A stretch of 64,000 bases of DNA, taken from positions 2,418,001 through 2,482,000 of the forward strand of contig NZ_CP157005.1 in NCBI RefSeq assembly GCF_039904985.1. The letters are read 5' to 3'. Position numbers and translations under genes: made by a program. The notes beneath the pieces were generated by a model, which searched no databases, was not told where the DNA came from, and was given only the letters and a program-made list of their open reading frames with translations. This document shows positions 1 through 7,497 of this stretch, piece after piece (the first letter of the stretch is position 1; every line of letters begins with the position of its first letter). The DNA is from Methylomonas sp. AM2-LC (GTDB taxonomy: Bacteria > Pseudomonadota > Gammaproteobacteria > Methylococcales > Methylomonadaceae).

Positions 1-219
1 CTATGCGTATAAATACCTATTTTTACAATTTAATATGAATTTGTACGCTGGACTGGTGATATGAAGGGGGGCGTCTTACTGTGATTCTGATTGGAAAGCC
101 CCAGATTCACGCATTAGCTTCAGCTAATCGAATTGCAACGTCATGGGGTCAGCCTACCAAGAACTGCCACCCATTTTCGTTAGCCTGAAACAGGGATAAT
201 AACAATTTATGTTCGCTTA

Positions 220-813
220 TTACGTCGTCGCTTGAATAGCCGCTTGGAGTCTTTCCGCTGTTAATACATCAAAGCAAACACTGCCTCTGCGGGTCACACC
301 CTGCACTACGCAAGGTGGTATCATCGAACCGCCTTCTGATGCAGTTATGCCGATGGCTTTCCATGCGAAACGATCACCGCCGTCCGTGGACAGCCAGATA
401 TGAATAGTATCAACGCCAACTACGCGTGCAGTGATATGCGGTTTTGTCGAACGTTGATGAATACCTTTGGTGACTGTTACAAATTCGGTTCGTTCACCGG
501 TCAACTTTTTATAAAGATCCAATAAGTCACTGTCATTCGTTTTAGTGACCGTTGTTAAGGTTTGCATGGTTAACAGTTCAATCCCTTGTTTTGCTAAACG
601 CAGTACTTCGGTATCAGGCATCGAGCTGTCATGACTAGGTTGCAATTTTCCAGTATTACGGTCTACTTTAGGTAATGTCCAGGTATTAATAGTTTCTTGT
701 ATGCTGACTAGTCTGGTTTTTGTAATCCATTTCTTTTTTTTGTTTCTAAATTCGTATTCTTGTTCTATTTGCCGTGTTTCAACTGTGGTTGCTAAGCTAT
801 ATATAATAGGCAT
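220..813 (-). CDS. Hypothetical protein, 197 aa
   Basis: I do not recognise the family. The 197-residue product starts with an ATG preceded by a good ribosome binding site (AAGGAA about 9 nt upstream on the minus strand). It has no obvious signal peptide or membrane segment. The N-terminal third is rich in Lys, Arg and Glu, and the C-terminal half has short hydrophobic strands ending in a small helix. It is the first of three uncharacterised minus-strand genes (220-1962) separated by 200-300 nt, so they need not form one operon. Function unknown; existence as a gene is likely from length and RBS. Confidence 0.6.
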   Translation of the reverse strand: MPIIYSLATTVETRQIEQEYEFRNKKKKWITKTRLVSIQETINTWTLPKVDRNTGKLQPSHDSSMPDTEVLRLAKQGIELLTMQTLTTVTKTNDSDLLDLYKKLTGERTEFVTVTKGIHQRSTKPHITARVVGVDTIHIWLSTDGGDRFAWKAIGITASEGGSMIPPCVVQGVTRRGSVCFDVLTAERLQAAIQATT

Positions 814-1032
814 TCTAGTTCCTTCTTTAGAGAGTTATTGAGTTGAGGCGATGATAAACCGTAAAAAAGCACGTACACTGTAGATTAAAGTTAAATTTAT
901 TGCAAATAGCAACCGTGCTGCCATACGGCATTGCTGATAACGCCCCAGCACTTGTCGTGATGGGTTTCGCCGGGGTGCCTCAATAATTAATTGATGAATA
1001 CGCTGTAACTGAAACTAATGGGCATCAAAGAG

Positions 1033-1308
1033 TCAGTATTTTTCATTTAACAAGGCTTGATCAGTAATCAGTTTATATAAATGAAAAACTTGGGTGTATA
1101 GATCCTGATATTCTGGATGGCGTTCTACCAAAGGTATAATCTGTTCGGCATCTTTAATAAATTCATCTAATAACTGTCGATCCCAATGATCTAAAAGCTC
1201 ACCCTCCATTAACCTGTCATGAATACCTTTGGCTTTTGGTATGGTTTCTATGCTGAGTCTTTCTAAAATGACAATGGAGATGCCTAGGTCGTTGGAAACT
1301 TGATTCAT
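1033..1308 (-). CDS. Hypothetical protein, 91 aa
   Basis: Small soluble, mostly helical acidic protein of 91 residues, without a recognisable domain. The ATG start at 1308 has only a weak upstream ribosome binding site. It lies between two other unknown minus-strand genes. The composition (regular Leu/Ile heptad-like spacing, e.g. ELLDHWDRQLLDEFIKDAEQ) suggests a helical bundle or partner protein. Family and function unknown. Confidence 0.5.
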   Translation of the reverse strand: MNQVSNDLGISIVILERLSIETIPKAKGIHDRLMEGELLDHWDRQLLDEFIKDAEQIIPLVERHPEYQDLYTQVFHLYKLITDQALLNEKY

Positions 1309-1365
1309 ATTAACGCCTGTTGATTAATGGGTAGTTTAATGCAATTACTGGGGCATATAAAAGGT

Positions 1366-1437
1366 AACTTCGAAAAACCACCCTTCGATACAACTCAGGA
1401 GAGCCCTGTCGAAGCATAAAAGCCGGGTTTTTCGAAG
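1366..1437. repeat. Small palindromic dispersed repeat, copy 1
   Basis: A 72-nt element bounded by a perfect 12-bp inverted repeat, CTTCGAAAAACC at 1368-1379 and GGTTTTTCGAAG at 1426-1437. A diverged copy with the same internal order lies at 46924-46996. The size and terminal symmetry resemble a MITE or REP-type extragenic element. It sits between two minus-strand genes and may form a hairpin in their transcripts. Confidence 0.75.
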
Positions 1438-1629
1438 CTCCCAAAAGTAATGTTGTCACGTTTTCGAAATTAGCGTTGCAGCCACTCGTTTTAAAATAAG
1501 GATGCCGAGTAAAAATGCGCAATGACTATATAGTAACGCATAGATTTTAAAAAAGAGTGACAACTGTTTCCAACGTTCTGTCTGTATGCAAAGAAAGAGG
1601 TGTTTTCAAAGCATTTTCTGGTTTTTGCG

Positions 1630-1962
1630 CTATTCTGCTAACAGGCTGGTAATCGCTGACTTGGCATTACACTGTGCTACGGCTTCTGCTAGCTGTAACG
1701 AATTCAATTGATGTTTGACAGCTTGATTGCCATTGAATTCAAAAATTTGATAGTCTTTTTTGGCAAAGGTAACGATTTGGCATTTCTTAAACGGCATATT
1801 TTCAAAGGGCATTTCTGGCGCATTTGGGTTTAAGGGTGCAGTGCCTTCTGAACTGGGTGCGTAAATCAAAAACTCACCTTTCATGGCCAGTACTGCACGA
1901 TACTGATTTAAATTGGTTAAATACAAATAACCGACTTCAACATCTTTTTCTTTTAATTTCAT
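1630..1962 (-). CDS. Hypothetical protein, 110 aa
   Basis: 110-residue soluble protein with no recognised domain. The ATG at 1962 follows an AAGGGA ribosome binding site at good spacing. The N-terminal half alternates hydrophobic and polar residues as in beta strands (YLYLTNLNQYRAVLAMKGEF), followed by a Pro/Asn-rich loop and a C-terminal helix, giving the look of a small beta-barrel or SH3-like fold. That is an impression, not a homology. It is followed on the plus strand by the group II intron region. Function unknown. Confidence 0.55.
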   Translation of the reverse strand: MKLKEKDVEVGYLYLTNLNQYRAVLAMKGEFLIYAPSSEGTAPLNPNAPEMPFENMPFKKCQIVTFAKKDYQIFEFNGNQAVKHQLNSLQLAEAVAQCNAKSAITSLLAE

Positions 1963-2066
1963 TGGTTAAATCCCTTGTTGTATTTTATTTAATATAAAGT
2001 TAAAGAGGGGGTAACACAAGTGGGTTATACAGTTATCGAAGAGTGTGGTGAGTTTACGAACCGCAC

Positions 2067-2718
2067 GTGCGCCTGTGAAGGCGCATAAACAGTACGGTGA
2101 AAGTCCGGGTCGGAGAATGCCATAACTCCGTAATCAAAAGTAACTGCGTCACCGCGAGGTGGGGTGGAGAGCAACTGGAGATGAAAGACCAGTCCGTAGG
2201 AAACGAACTCGATTCGGCGGGATGTTGCGGCGAGCACGCGTGCGTACTGCGAAGCCTGAAACTCATCACATACGTTGTCATGGCGATGAAAAAAAACGAT
2301 ATGTGGGCGCATCAAGTGGTTGGAGATGGAATGGTCGGAAGTTTATGCGAGATAAACAGGGATACCGGCGGGTGCGAGAGAACACCTGCAGGAGTCAGAG
2401 CCTTCATAGTACCGTAAGTTTTGAAACTGCTTAGGGTCAGCAAACCTAGGAAACTGGGTAACGAGAAAGAGGAAGCCCCTCCAGAACCTAAAACCAGAAA
2501 CAGTGATGACGCATGGGACAACATAACCCATGCTAGGGAAGGAAGGTAGGAAAGTAGATGAGTAAAGCACAAACGCCTACTTTGCTGAACGCGGGCTGTT
2601 CTCACTCAAAGAAGCTCATGTATTAGCTTGCCAATCCCGATGTGGAAACTACTAACTGGAGAGCCGTATGCAGGAGAACTGCCCGTAAAGTTCGGAGGGC
2701 GGCCGTTCCGACCCCTAT
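2067..2718 (+). mobile_element. ORF-less group II intron
   Basis: The 652-nt segment starts with GTGCG, the usual group II 5' end. Near its 3' end it carries a domain V-like hairpin at 2661-2693 (GAGCCGTATG...AAAGTTC, with the AGC triad), then a domain VI-like stem, and it ends in AT. No reverse-transcriptase reading frame survives, so mobility or splicing would need a maturase supplied in trans. The lower domain V stem has two mismatches against the expected ACGGTTC strand, which may have inactivated it. The flanks ACGAACCGCAC (2056-2066) and CATGAGCCTTAA (from 2719) join to match the uninterrupted repeat at 35335-35357, giving the boundaries to the base. Confidence 0.8.
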
Positions 2719-2844
2719 CATGAGCCTTAATTGCTGCCATCAATCTCAAAATGAAAGCATAGCTCTCAATTTTGCTGTAATGGGTTGTGATAATGTAGGT
2801 TGTTGGGTGGGAATTGATGCGGTTCGCTGGCGCTCAACACATAT
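2719..2844. repeat. Dispersed repeat, 3' part, split by intron and IS
   Basis: This is the 3' exon side of an extragenic repeat also seen at 35346-35465 (uninterrupted) and partly at 7418-7496. Shared blocks include CTGCCATCAATCTCAAAATG and a TTGTTGGGTGG..ATTGATG stretch. The intron interrupts the upstream side at 2066/2719, and the IS1111-type element begins at about 2845 in its far end. Short frames in this stretch read through the intron domain V and are not genes. Confidence 0.75.
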
Positions 2845-3139
2845 ATGGACTTCCCCCCTATTGCAAGACAAATTTTACCAAAATGAATGATTTCAAAAGT
2901 AATCAAGATTGCCGCCATATATTCGGTTTCAATTAGAGGTTGATTAATTTAACCACTGAACCTTGATGAACGTATTCGCGCGCTATTTCCACAAACATCC
3001 TAACGATTTTTAAAATCTATGTGCTTGAACGGGATAAATAGCACCGGTCTGACCTGTTGTTATCATCAATTGGATTTACTTGCCTCCGCAATCTGTTTTA
3101 CTCTGTGTTACACCATTCACTTTTAATCATATCAACTGA

Positions 3140-3212
3140 GGGTTATCCACGCCTTACCCAACACCGGAACCCTTCTATCACGTGTAGGTGTTGGGTAAGG
3201 CGTGGATAACCC
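3140..3212. repeat. 26-bp perfect inverted repeat inside the IS 3' region
   Basis: Left arm 3140-3165 (GGGTTATCCACGCCTTACCC and six more bases) is perfectly complementary to 3187-3212, with a 21-nt loop. It lies directly downstream of the transposase stop codon, within the part of the IS expected to hold the guide RNA. It could be an RNA stem, a terminator without a U-tract, or a separate palindromic repeat caught in the IS. Confidence 0.75.
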
Positions 3213-3222
3213 GGCCTACACG

Positions 3223-4257
3223 CTACGACATGACTACATCGGCGGACCTAACCTCATACCTCTTATTTTGTGTAGCCATTACCCACAAAATTCGGGCATT
3301 TTTATTGGCCAGTGCGACGGCCGCTTTGTTAAAACCACGTCGTTCAATTAGCGCCTGCAACCATCGACTTAGCGAGTCTGTTTTACCTTGGCAGTTTTTC
3401 AAGACTGATCGGGCGCCGTGAATCAGTAAAGTTCGCAGATAGCCATTACCTCGTTTACTGATACCCAACAACACCACCTTGTCACCACTCGTGTGCTGTT
3501 TGGGTACAATGCCTAAACTGGCTGCATAATTTTTGCTTTTGGTATAGCCTTTACCGTCCCCTATATCCGATGCAGCCATAGTAGCCGTAATGGCTCCTAT
3601 ACCTGGAACCTCTACAAATCGTTGACATAATTCGCTCTGAATACAGAGTTGATCAATCTGCTTATCATACTCTTTGATCGTTTTATCCAATTCCTTGAGT
3701 TTTTCAAGCTGTTTGGCAAACAGATTTCGACTGATCACGCTTAAACCATTCTCAGCATCTTCAATAATTTCAGTGAGGTGCGTTCTGAGCTGATTGATGC
3801 CTATAGGCAGCACAATTCCCCACTCACCTAAAAAACCCCGAATTCGATTCGCCACCGCCGTCCGTTCATCCACTGTACTTTGACGCAATCGATGCAGCAT
3901 TTGAATATCTTGCTGCTCAAGCGTCTTAAGCGAAACTGTTCGTCTTTTCGGTTGGTGTGTTGCCGTCCAAATAGCCTCTGCATCGTTATAATCATTTTTA
4001 TTGCCCACCACAAACCCTTTCACATAACGGGCATTCAGCAATACCACTTCATGCCCCAGTTTCTTGATTTCTCGCGCCCAATAATGCGAGCCTCCACAGG
4101 CTTCCATACCAATGATACTGACTGGCAAGTTCGCTATGTACGACAATAAATCCGCTCGCTTTACTTTCTTTTTAATCTGTTTCAGTTCAGCATTAAAACT
4201 CACCAGATGAAAAATGTTTTTTGCTAAATCTAAACCAATTACGTTATTCTTGATCAT
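3223..4257 (-). CDS. IS110-family (IS1111 group) transposase
   Basis: 344-residue DEDD-type transposase/recombinase. The N-terminal RuvC-like domain starts with GLDLAKNIFHLV (first Asp) and continues with GMEACGGSHYWA (Glu) and NDYNDAEAIW (Asp pair). The C-terminal Tnp20 domain contains VEVPGIGAITATMAASDIGD, the helix-hairpin-helix region, and the catalytic Ser is expected in the conserved segment after it. The length is typical of the family (about 340 aa) and the frame is intact, so it may be active. Translation starts at ATG 4257 with AAGGAGAAATCC just upstream. These enzymes insert through an RNA-guided mechanism, with no target duplication. Confidence 0.9.
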   Translation of the reverse strand: MIKNNVIGLDLAKNIFHLVSFNAELKQIKKKVKRADLLSYIANLPVSIIGMEACGGSHYWAREIKKLGHEVVLLNARYVKGFVVGNKNDYNDAEAIWTATHQPKRRTVSLKTLEQQDIQMLHRLRQSTVDERTAVANRIRGFLGEWGIVLPIGINQLRTHLTEIIEDAENGLSVISRNLFAKQLEKLKELDKTIKEYDKQIDQLCIQSELCQRFVEVPGIGAITATMAASDIGDGKGYTKSKNYAASLGIVPKQHTSGDKVVLLGISKRGNGYLRTLLIHGARSVLKNCQGKTDSLSRWLQALIERRGFNKAAVALANKNARILWVMATQNKRYEVRSADVVMS

Positions 4258-4494
4258 GGATTTCTCCTTACCCTTGTTTATTTGCCAGGTGCATTATGAC
4301 ACCGTTAGGGGTGGGGAGAAGTCCATGCCATCATCCTACGCGGTTGTTTGTTTTTAAGGTTGGTGGTTAGCTGCGTATAGGCTTGGTGGGTTAGGATGCG
4401 CTGATAAAGAATTTAATGCTTGATGATAATAAAATTGCGCATCTAACCCACCATACAGGCCTAGCTTGCGCAGCGTCCAAGCCAGTATTGCGGT

Positions 4495-5754
4495 TTAAAA
4501 AGTGACCAAGCCTTTTTCATAATATTTAAACAGATCAACACCGTATTCATCTGATTGTAATAGCTGTTTAATTCGAAACGCTTCGCCGCCCTGGTTTTCA
4601 GTGACCATGGATAAGTCCACTAGATATTCGTTACAGGGCTGTTTGTTAGCATCCAGTATAATCAATATGGTGGGTTTTAGTCGGGCTTTGGGGTTGGAAT
4701 GTAATACCAATCCGACTTCGCCACTGGTGAGTTCTACCAAGCTGCCAACAGGGTAAATGCCCAAGCAGGCGATAAACTTCATGGTTAGTTTTGGGTTGAG
4801 GTGGCCCTCTGAAGAAATATCTGTGAGTATTTTAATCGCATCCAGATGCGACTTGCCTTTCTTATACGGGCGGTCACTGGTAATGGCATCGTATACGTCT
4901 ACAACGGAAACCATTTGCGAAAAAGGCGTAATATGTTCGGCTTTGAGTTTACGCGGGTAGCCAGTGCCATTCATACGTTCATGATGCATGTGTGCCACAT
5001 CAATGGCACCGGAATACATATCCCGCGAGTCAATCAATATGCGCCTGCCTTGTTCAGCATGTGATTCCATAACACGCATTTCATCGTCGGTAAGGCGGCC
5101 GGGTTTGTTCAAAATTTCGGGTGGAATGACCATTTTTCCCATATCGTGCATCATGCCGCTTAAACCCAGGTTATTGAGTTCTTCACGGTTTAAGTTCATT
5201 TGCCGACCCAGGGCAACTGCAAATATGCACACGTTCATGCTGTGCTGCGCGGTGTATTCGTCCCGATTTTTCAGCATGGCCATCAGCATTAGATTATCGG
5301 GGCTTTGCAGAATGTTATCTACACAGCTAGCCACGGCTTGTTTAGCAACCACGGTGTTGATGGGGCGTCCAAACTTGGCTTCTTCCATAAAGCTTTTAAC
5401 CAGCGTACTGGTTTTGCGATGTAGGACTTCAGTTTCTTTAATTTGTTGTGTGAGTTGTCTGCGTGAGGTATAGTCGGGCGAAGAGGGCAGAAAATCGTTG
5501 CTGTACCCCGTACTGCGGGTAGAATAAGTGGTGATTTTGGTTTGTTTGCTAACATCAATAAAAACAAACGCGCATTGCGATTGCACGGCATCTATGTCTT
5601 CTTGGTTTTTAATCTCAAAACCTTGAAACCAGAAGTTAGTTTCCAGCCAGGGTCTGTCCAACTCTGAGACATACATCCCAACTCTTAGATCTTTGACATC
5701 TATCTGCACAAGATCGACAGTTTTTATCCAGCGATGATGTTCGGTTTTTTTCAA
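4495..5754 (-). CDS. HD-GYP domain c-di-GMP phosphodiesterase (DUF3391-HD-GYP)
   Basis: 419 residues. The N-terminal DUF3391-like domain (about 15-90) contains VGMYVSELDRPWLETNFWFQ. The HD-GYP domain (about 140-330) has MMHDMGK (the HD pair) and HHERMNGTGYP (the GYP loop) with the usual spacing. HD-GYP proteins hydrolyse c-di-GMP to GMP or pGpG with a di- or tri-iron centre. No membrane segment is seen, so it is cytoplasmic. The start is TTG at 5754, supported by AAGGAT 9 nt upstream and by the paralogue's N-terminus. It is about 65% similar over its length to the neighbour at 5954-7234, a tandem duplication, but each gene has its own 200-nt leader. Confidence 0.92.
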   Translation of the reverse strand: MKKTEHHRWIKTVDLVQIDVKDLRVGMYVSELDRPWLETNFWFQGFEIKNQEDIDAVQSQCAFVFIDVSKQTKITTYSTRSTGYSNDFLPSSPDYTSRRQLTQQIKETEVLHRKTSTLVKSFMEEAKFGRPINTVVAKQAVASCVDNILQSPDNLMLMAMLKNRDEYTAQHSMNVCIFAVALGRQMNLNREELNNLGLSGMMHDMGKMVIPPEILNKPGRLTDDEMRVMESHAEQGRRILIDSRDMYSGAIDVAHMHHERMNGTGYPRKLKAEHITPFSQMVSVVDVYDAITSDRPYKKGKSHLDAIKILTDISSEGHLNPKLTMKFIACLGIYPVGSLVELTSGEVGLVLHSNPKARLKPTILIILDANKQPCNEYLVDLSMVTENQGGEAFRIKQLLQSDEYGVDLFKYYEKGLVTF

Positions 5755-5953
5755 ATTTAGACTATCCTTAATGACAGTGAATTGCTATCTCATGCTATTG
5801 TTATTATCAATACATTTTATAGGTAATTAGCTGTAGAGTGTTACTACTTAGTAGTAATTCTTTGTGACGATTCACAGTTTTAGGCCTAGACTAATTGTAT
5901 GCATGATATTTGAGAAACTCGGTTAATTAGTTAACAGAGAGACTCATTTAACG

Positions 5954-7234
5954 TTAGAAAAGTTCAAAGCCGGTGATGGAGCCGGATGCATAATATTTAA
6001 ACAAATCTATGCCACATTCATCAGGCTGTATTATTTTCTGTATCTCATAATGCTGTGCTGCGTTGTTCTCGCTCATCATGGCCAAATCGATAATATATTC
6101 GTTACATAAACGATCGTTGGCGTCTTTTAAAATCATTATTTTAGGTTTTAGCTTGGCATTTCGATTGCTTTCAAGCACCAGACCAATTTCACCGCTGCGT
6201 AGTTGCACCAGACAACCCACCGGATAGACGCCCAAGCATTCAATAAACTTTAAGGTATAGTACTGGTTTAAATGCCCGGCCTGGGCGGAGTCGTTTAAGA
6301 TTTTGATAGCATCTAAATGCGACATACCTTTCCGGTATACGCGGTTACTGGTCATGGCATCGTAAATATCTACAATAGCCACCATCTGTGCATACGGCGT
6401 AATTTGTGTTGCCTTTAATTGGCGCGGGTAGCCTATGCCATCCAGACGTTCGTGATGCATATAAGCCACCTCAACCACTTCTTTATAGAGGGCAGTGGTG
6501 TTCATCAATAAACGCGAGCCTTCTGTGGTATGGGTTTCCATGATGAGTCTTTCGTCGCGCGACAAGTGATGAGGCTTGGTGAGTATTTCGTACGGGATGC
6601 GCATTTTTCCCATATCGTGCATCATGCCGCATAAGCCCAGATTATTTAGCTCGGTGCGGCTTAAATTTAATTGGCGTCCCAATGCCAGCGCATATATGCA
6701 CACATTCATGCTGTGCTGTGCGGTATAGCTGTCTAATGCCTTGAGTTGTGTCATCAACAATAAGGTATTGGGCGCTTCGAACAGAGTATCCACGCAAGTG
6801 GCAACCGATTTTTTGGCCAGTACTGTATTAATGGTACGCCCAAATTTAGCCTCTTCCATAAAGCTTTTTACTACTGTACTGGTATTGCGATGCAGAATTT
6901 CGGCGTGGTTGATTTGTTGTTTTAAAAATGCGTCAGATCGGTTTGGTTGAACAGGATTATAAAACGCCGGTTTTTTTTCGGGAGTGGGTGCAGGGGGTGA
7001 TGAATATTGCGGTATTAGCGTTGACTGTTTTCTAACGTCGATATAGACATAGTGGCATTGGTCTTGTACGGCTTGTATATCCTGTTGATTTTTTAGAAGA
7101 AAGCCTTGAAACCAGAAGTTTGTCTCCAGCCAGGGACGGTCCAGTTCAGACACAAACATGCCTATCTGTAAATCTTGGACATCGATTTTTTTTAATTCAA
7201 TCGTGTCGATTACGTGATGATGATTGTTTGTCAA
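5954..7234 (-). CDS. HD-GYP domain c-di-GMP phosphodiesterase, paralogue
   Basis: Second copy of the DUF3391-HD-GYP protein, about 426 residues. It contains IGMFVSELDRPWLETNFWFQ near the N-terminus, then MMHDMGK and HHERLDGIGYP in the catalytic domain, so the metal ligands are kept. The frame is open to 7276, but a TTG at 7234 follows AAGGTGA and makes the N-terminus line up with the paralogue, so I prefer it; TTG 7237 or GTG 7246 are alternatives. The linker between the DUF3391 part and HD-GYP is longer and Pro-rich (SSPPAPTPEKKP). It is probably a c-di-GMP phosphodiesterase with a distinct input. Confidence 0.9.
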   Translation of the reverse strand: MTNNHHHVIDTIELKKIDVQDLQIGMFVSELDRPWLETNFWFQGFLLKNQQDIQAVQDQCHYVYIDVRKQSTLIPQYSSPPAPTPEKKPAFYNPVQPNRSDAFLKQQINHAEILHRNTSTVVKSFMEEAKFGRTINTVLAKKSVATCVDTLFEAPNTLLLMTQLKALDSYTAQHSMNVCIYALALGRQLNLSRTELNNLGLCGMMHDMGKMRIPYEILTKPHHLSRDERLIMETHTTEGSRLLMNTTALYKEVVEVAYMHHERLDGIGYPRQLKATQITPYAQMVAIVDIYDAMTSNRVYRKGMSHLDAIKILNDSAQAGHLNQYYTLKFIECLGVYPVGCLVQLRSGEIGLVLESNRNAKLKPKIMILKDANDRLCNEYIIDLAMMSENNAAQHYEIQKIIQPDECGIDLFKYYASGSITGFELF

Positions 7235-7417
7235 CAAAACTGTCACCTTGTACGAGAAGTTTGGTAGGCGTGTCAATTATGGTGCTACGCAGTAATATTT
7301 ACGGTCATACATTTTGCCGCGGTAGCGTTTCTAGTATACCTAGTAAGTCAATTTTTTCAAATTGTAGAAGTGATTTCGTTTAGAAGCTGAGACTTCGGCT
7401 TTGCTGTTGATGGGGGC

Positions 7418-7496
7418 TGTCTATATTTGGGTGTGATAATGAATGTTGCTGGGTGGGAATTGATGTGGTTCACTGGCGCTTAACATTTCTATGTGG
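7418..7496. repeat. Dispersed repeat, partial copy
   Basis: The stretch GTGTGATAATGAATGTTGCT followed by GGGTGGGAATTGATG and CACTGGCGCTTAACA matches 2786-2842 and, less well, 35413-35460. It lies between the 3' end of the GGDEF-EAL gene and the upstream region of the HD-GYP gene. It is non-coding and only part of the full repeat is present. Confidence 0.65.
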
Positions 7497-7497
7497 A

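Larger units (their letters stand above)
2845..4326 (-). mobile_element. IS1111-group (IS110 family) insertion sequence
   Basis: The element is bounded by ATGGACTTCCCCCC at 2845-2858 and its inverted partner at 4313-4326 (reverse complement ATGGACTTCTCCCC, 13 of 14 identical). Such subterminal inverted repeats are a mark of the IS1111 subgroup. It encodes one transposase on the minus strand. A long non-coding stretch of about 360 nt follows the transposase gene; in IS1111 elements the guide (bridge/seek) RNA is encoded at this end. Exact tips are uncertain because IS1111 repeats are subterminal. It is inserted in a dispersed repeat. Confidence 0.8.

Noticed and set aside
1310..1522. 70-codon minus-strand frame
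   Set aside because: It is made mostly of the palindromic repeat at 1366-1437 and has no RBS.
2097..2605. Several overlapping small reading frames on both strands
   Set aside because: They lie within the group II intron, where RNA structure makes chance frames; none has an RBS or family match.
2642..2890. Frame reading NWRAVCRRTARKVRR
   Set aside because: This is the usual mistranslation of a group II intron domain V/VI, continuing into the repeat; not a protein gene.
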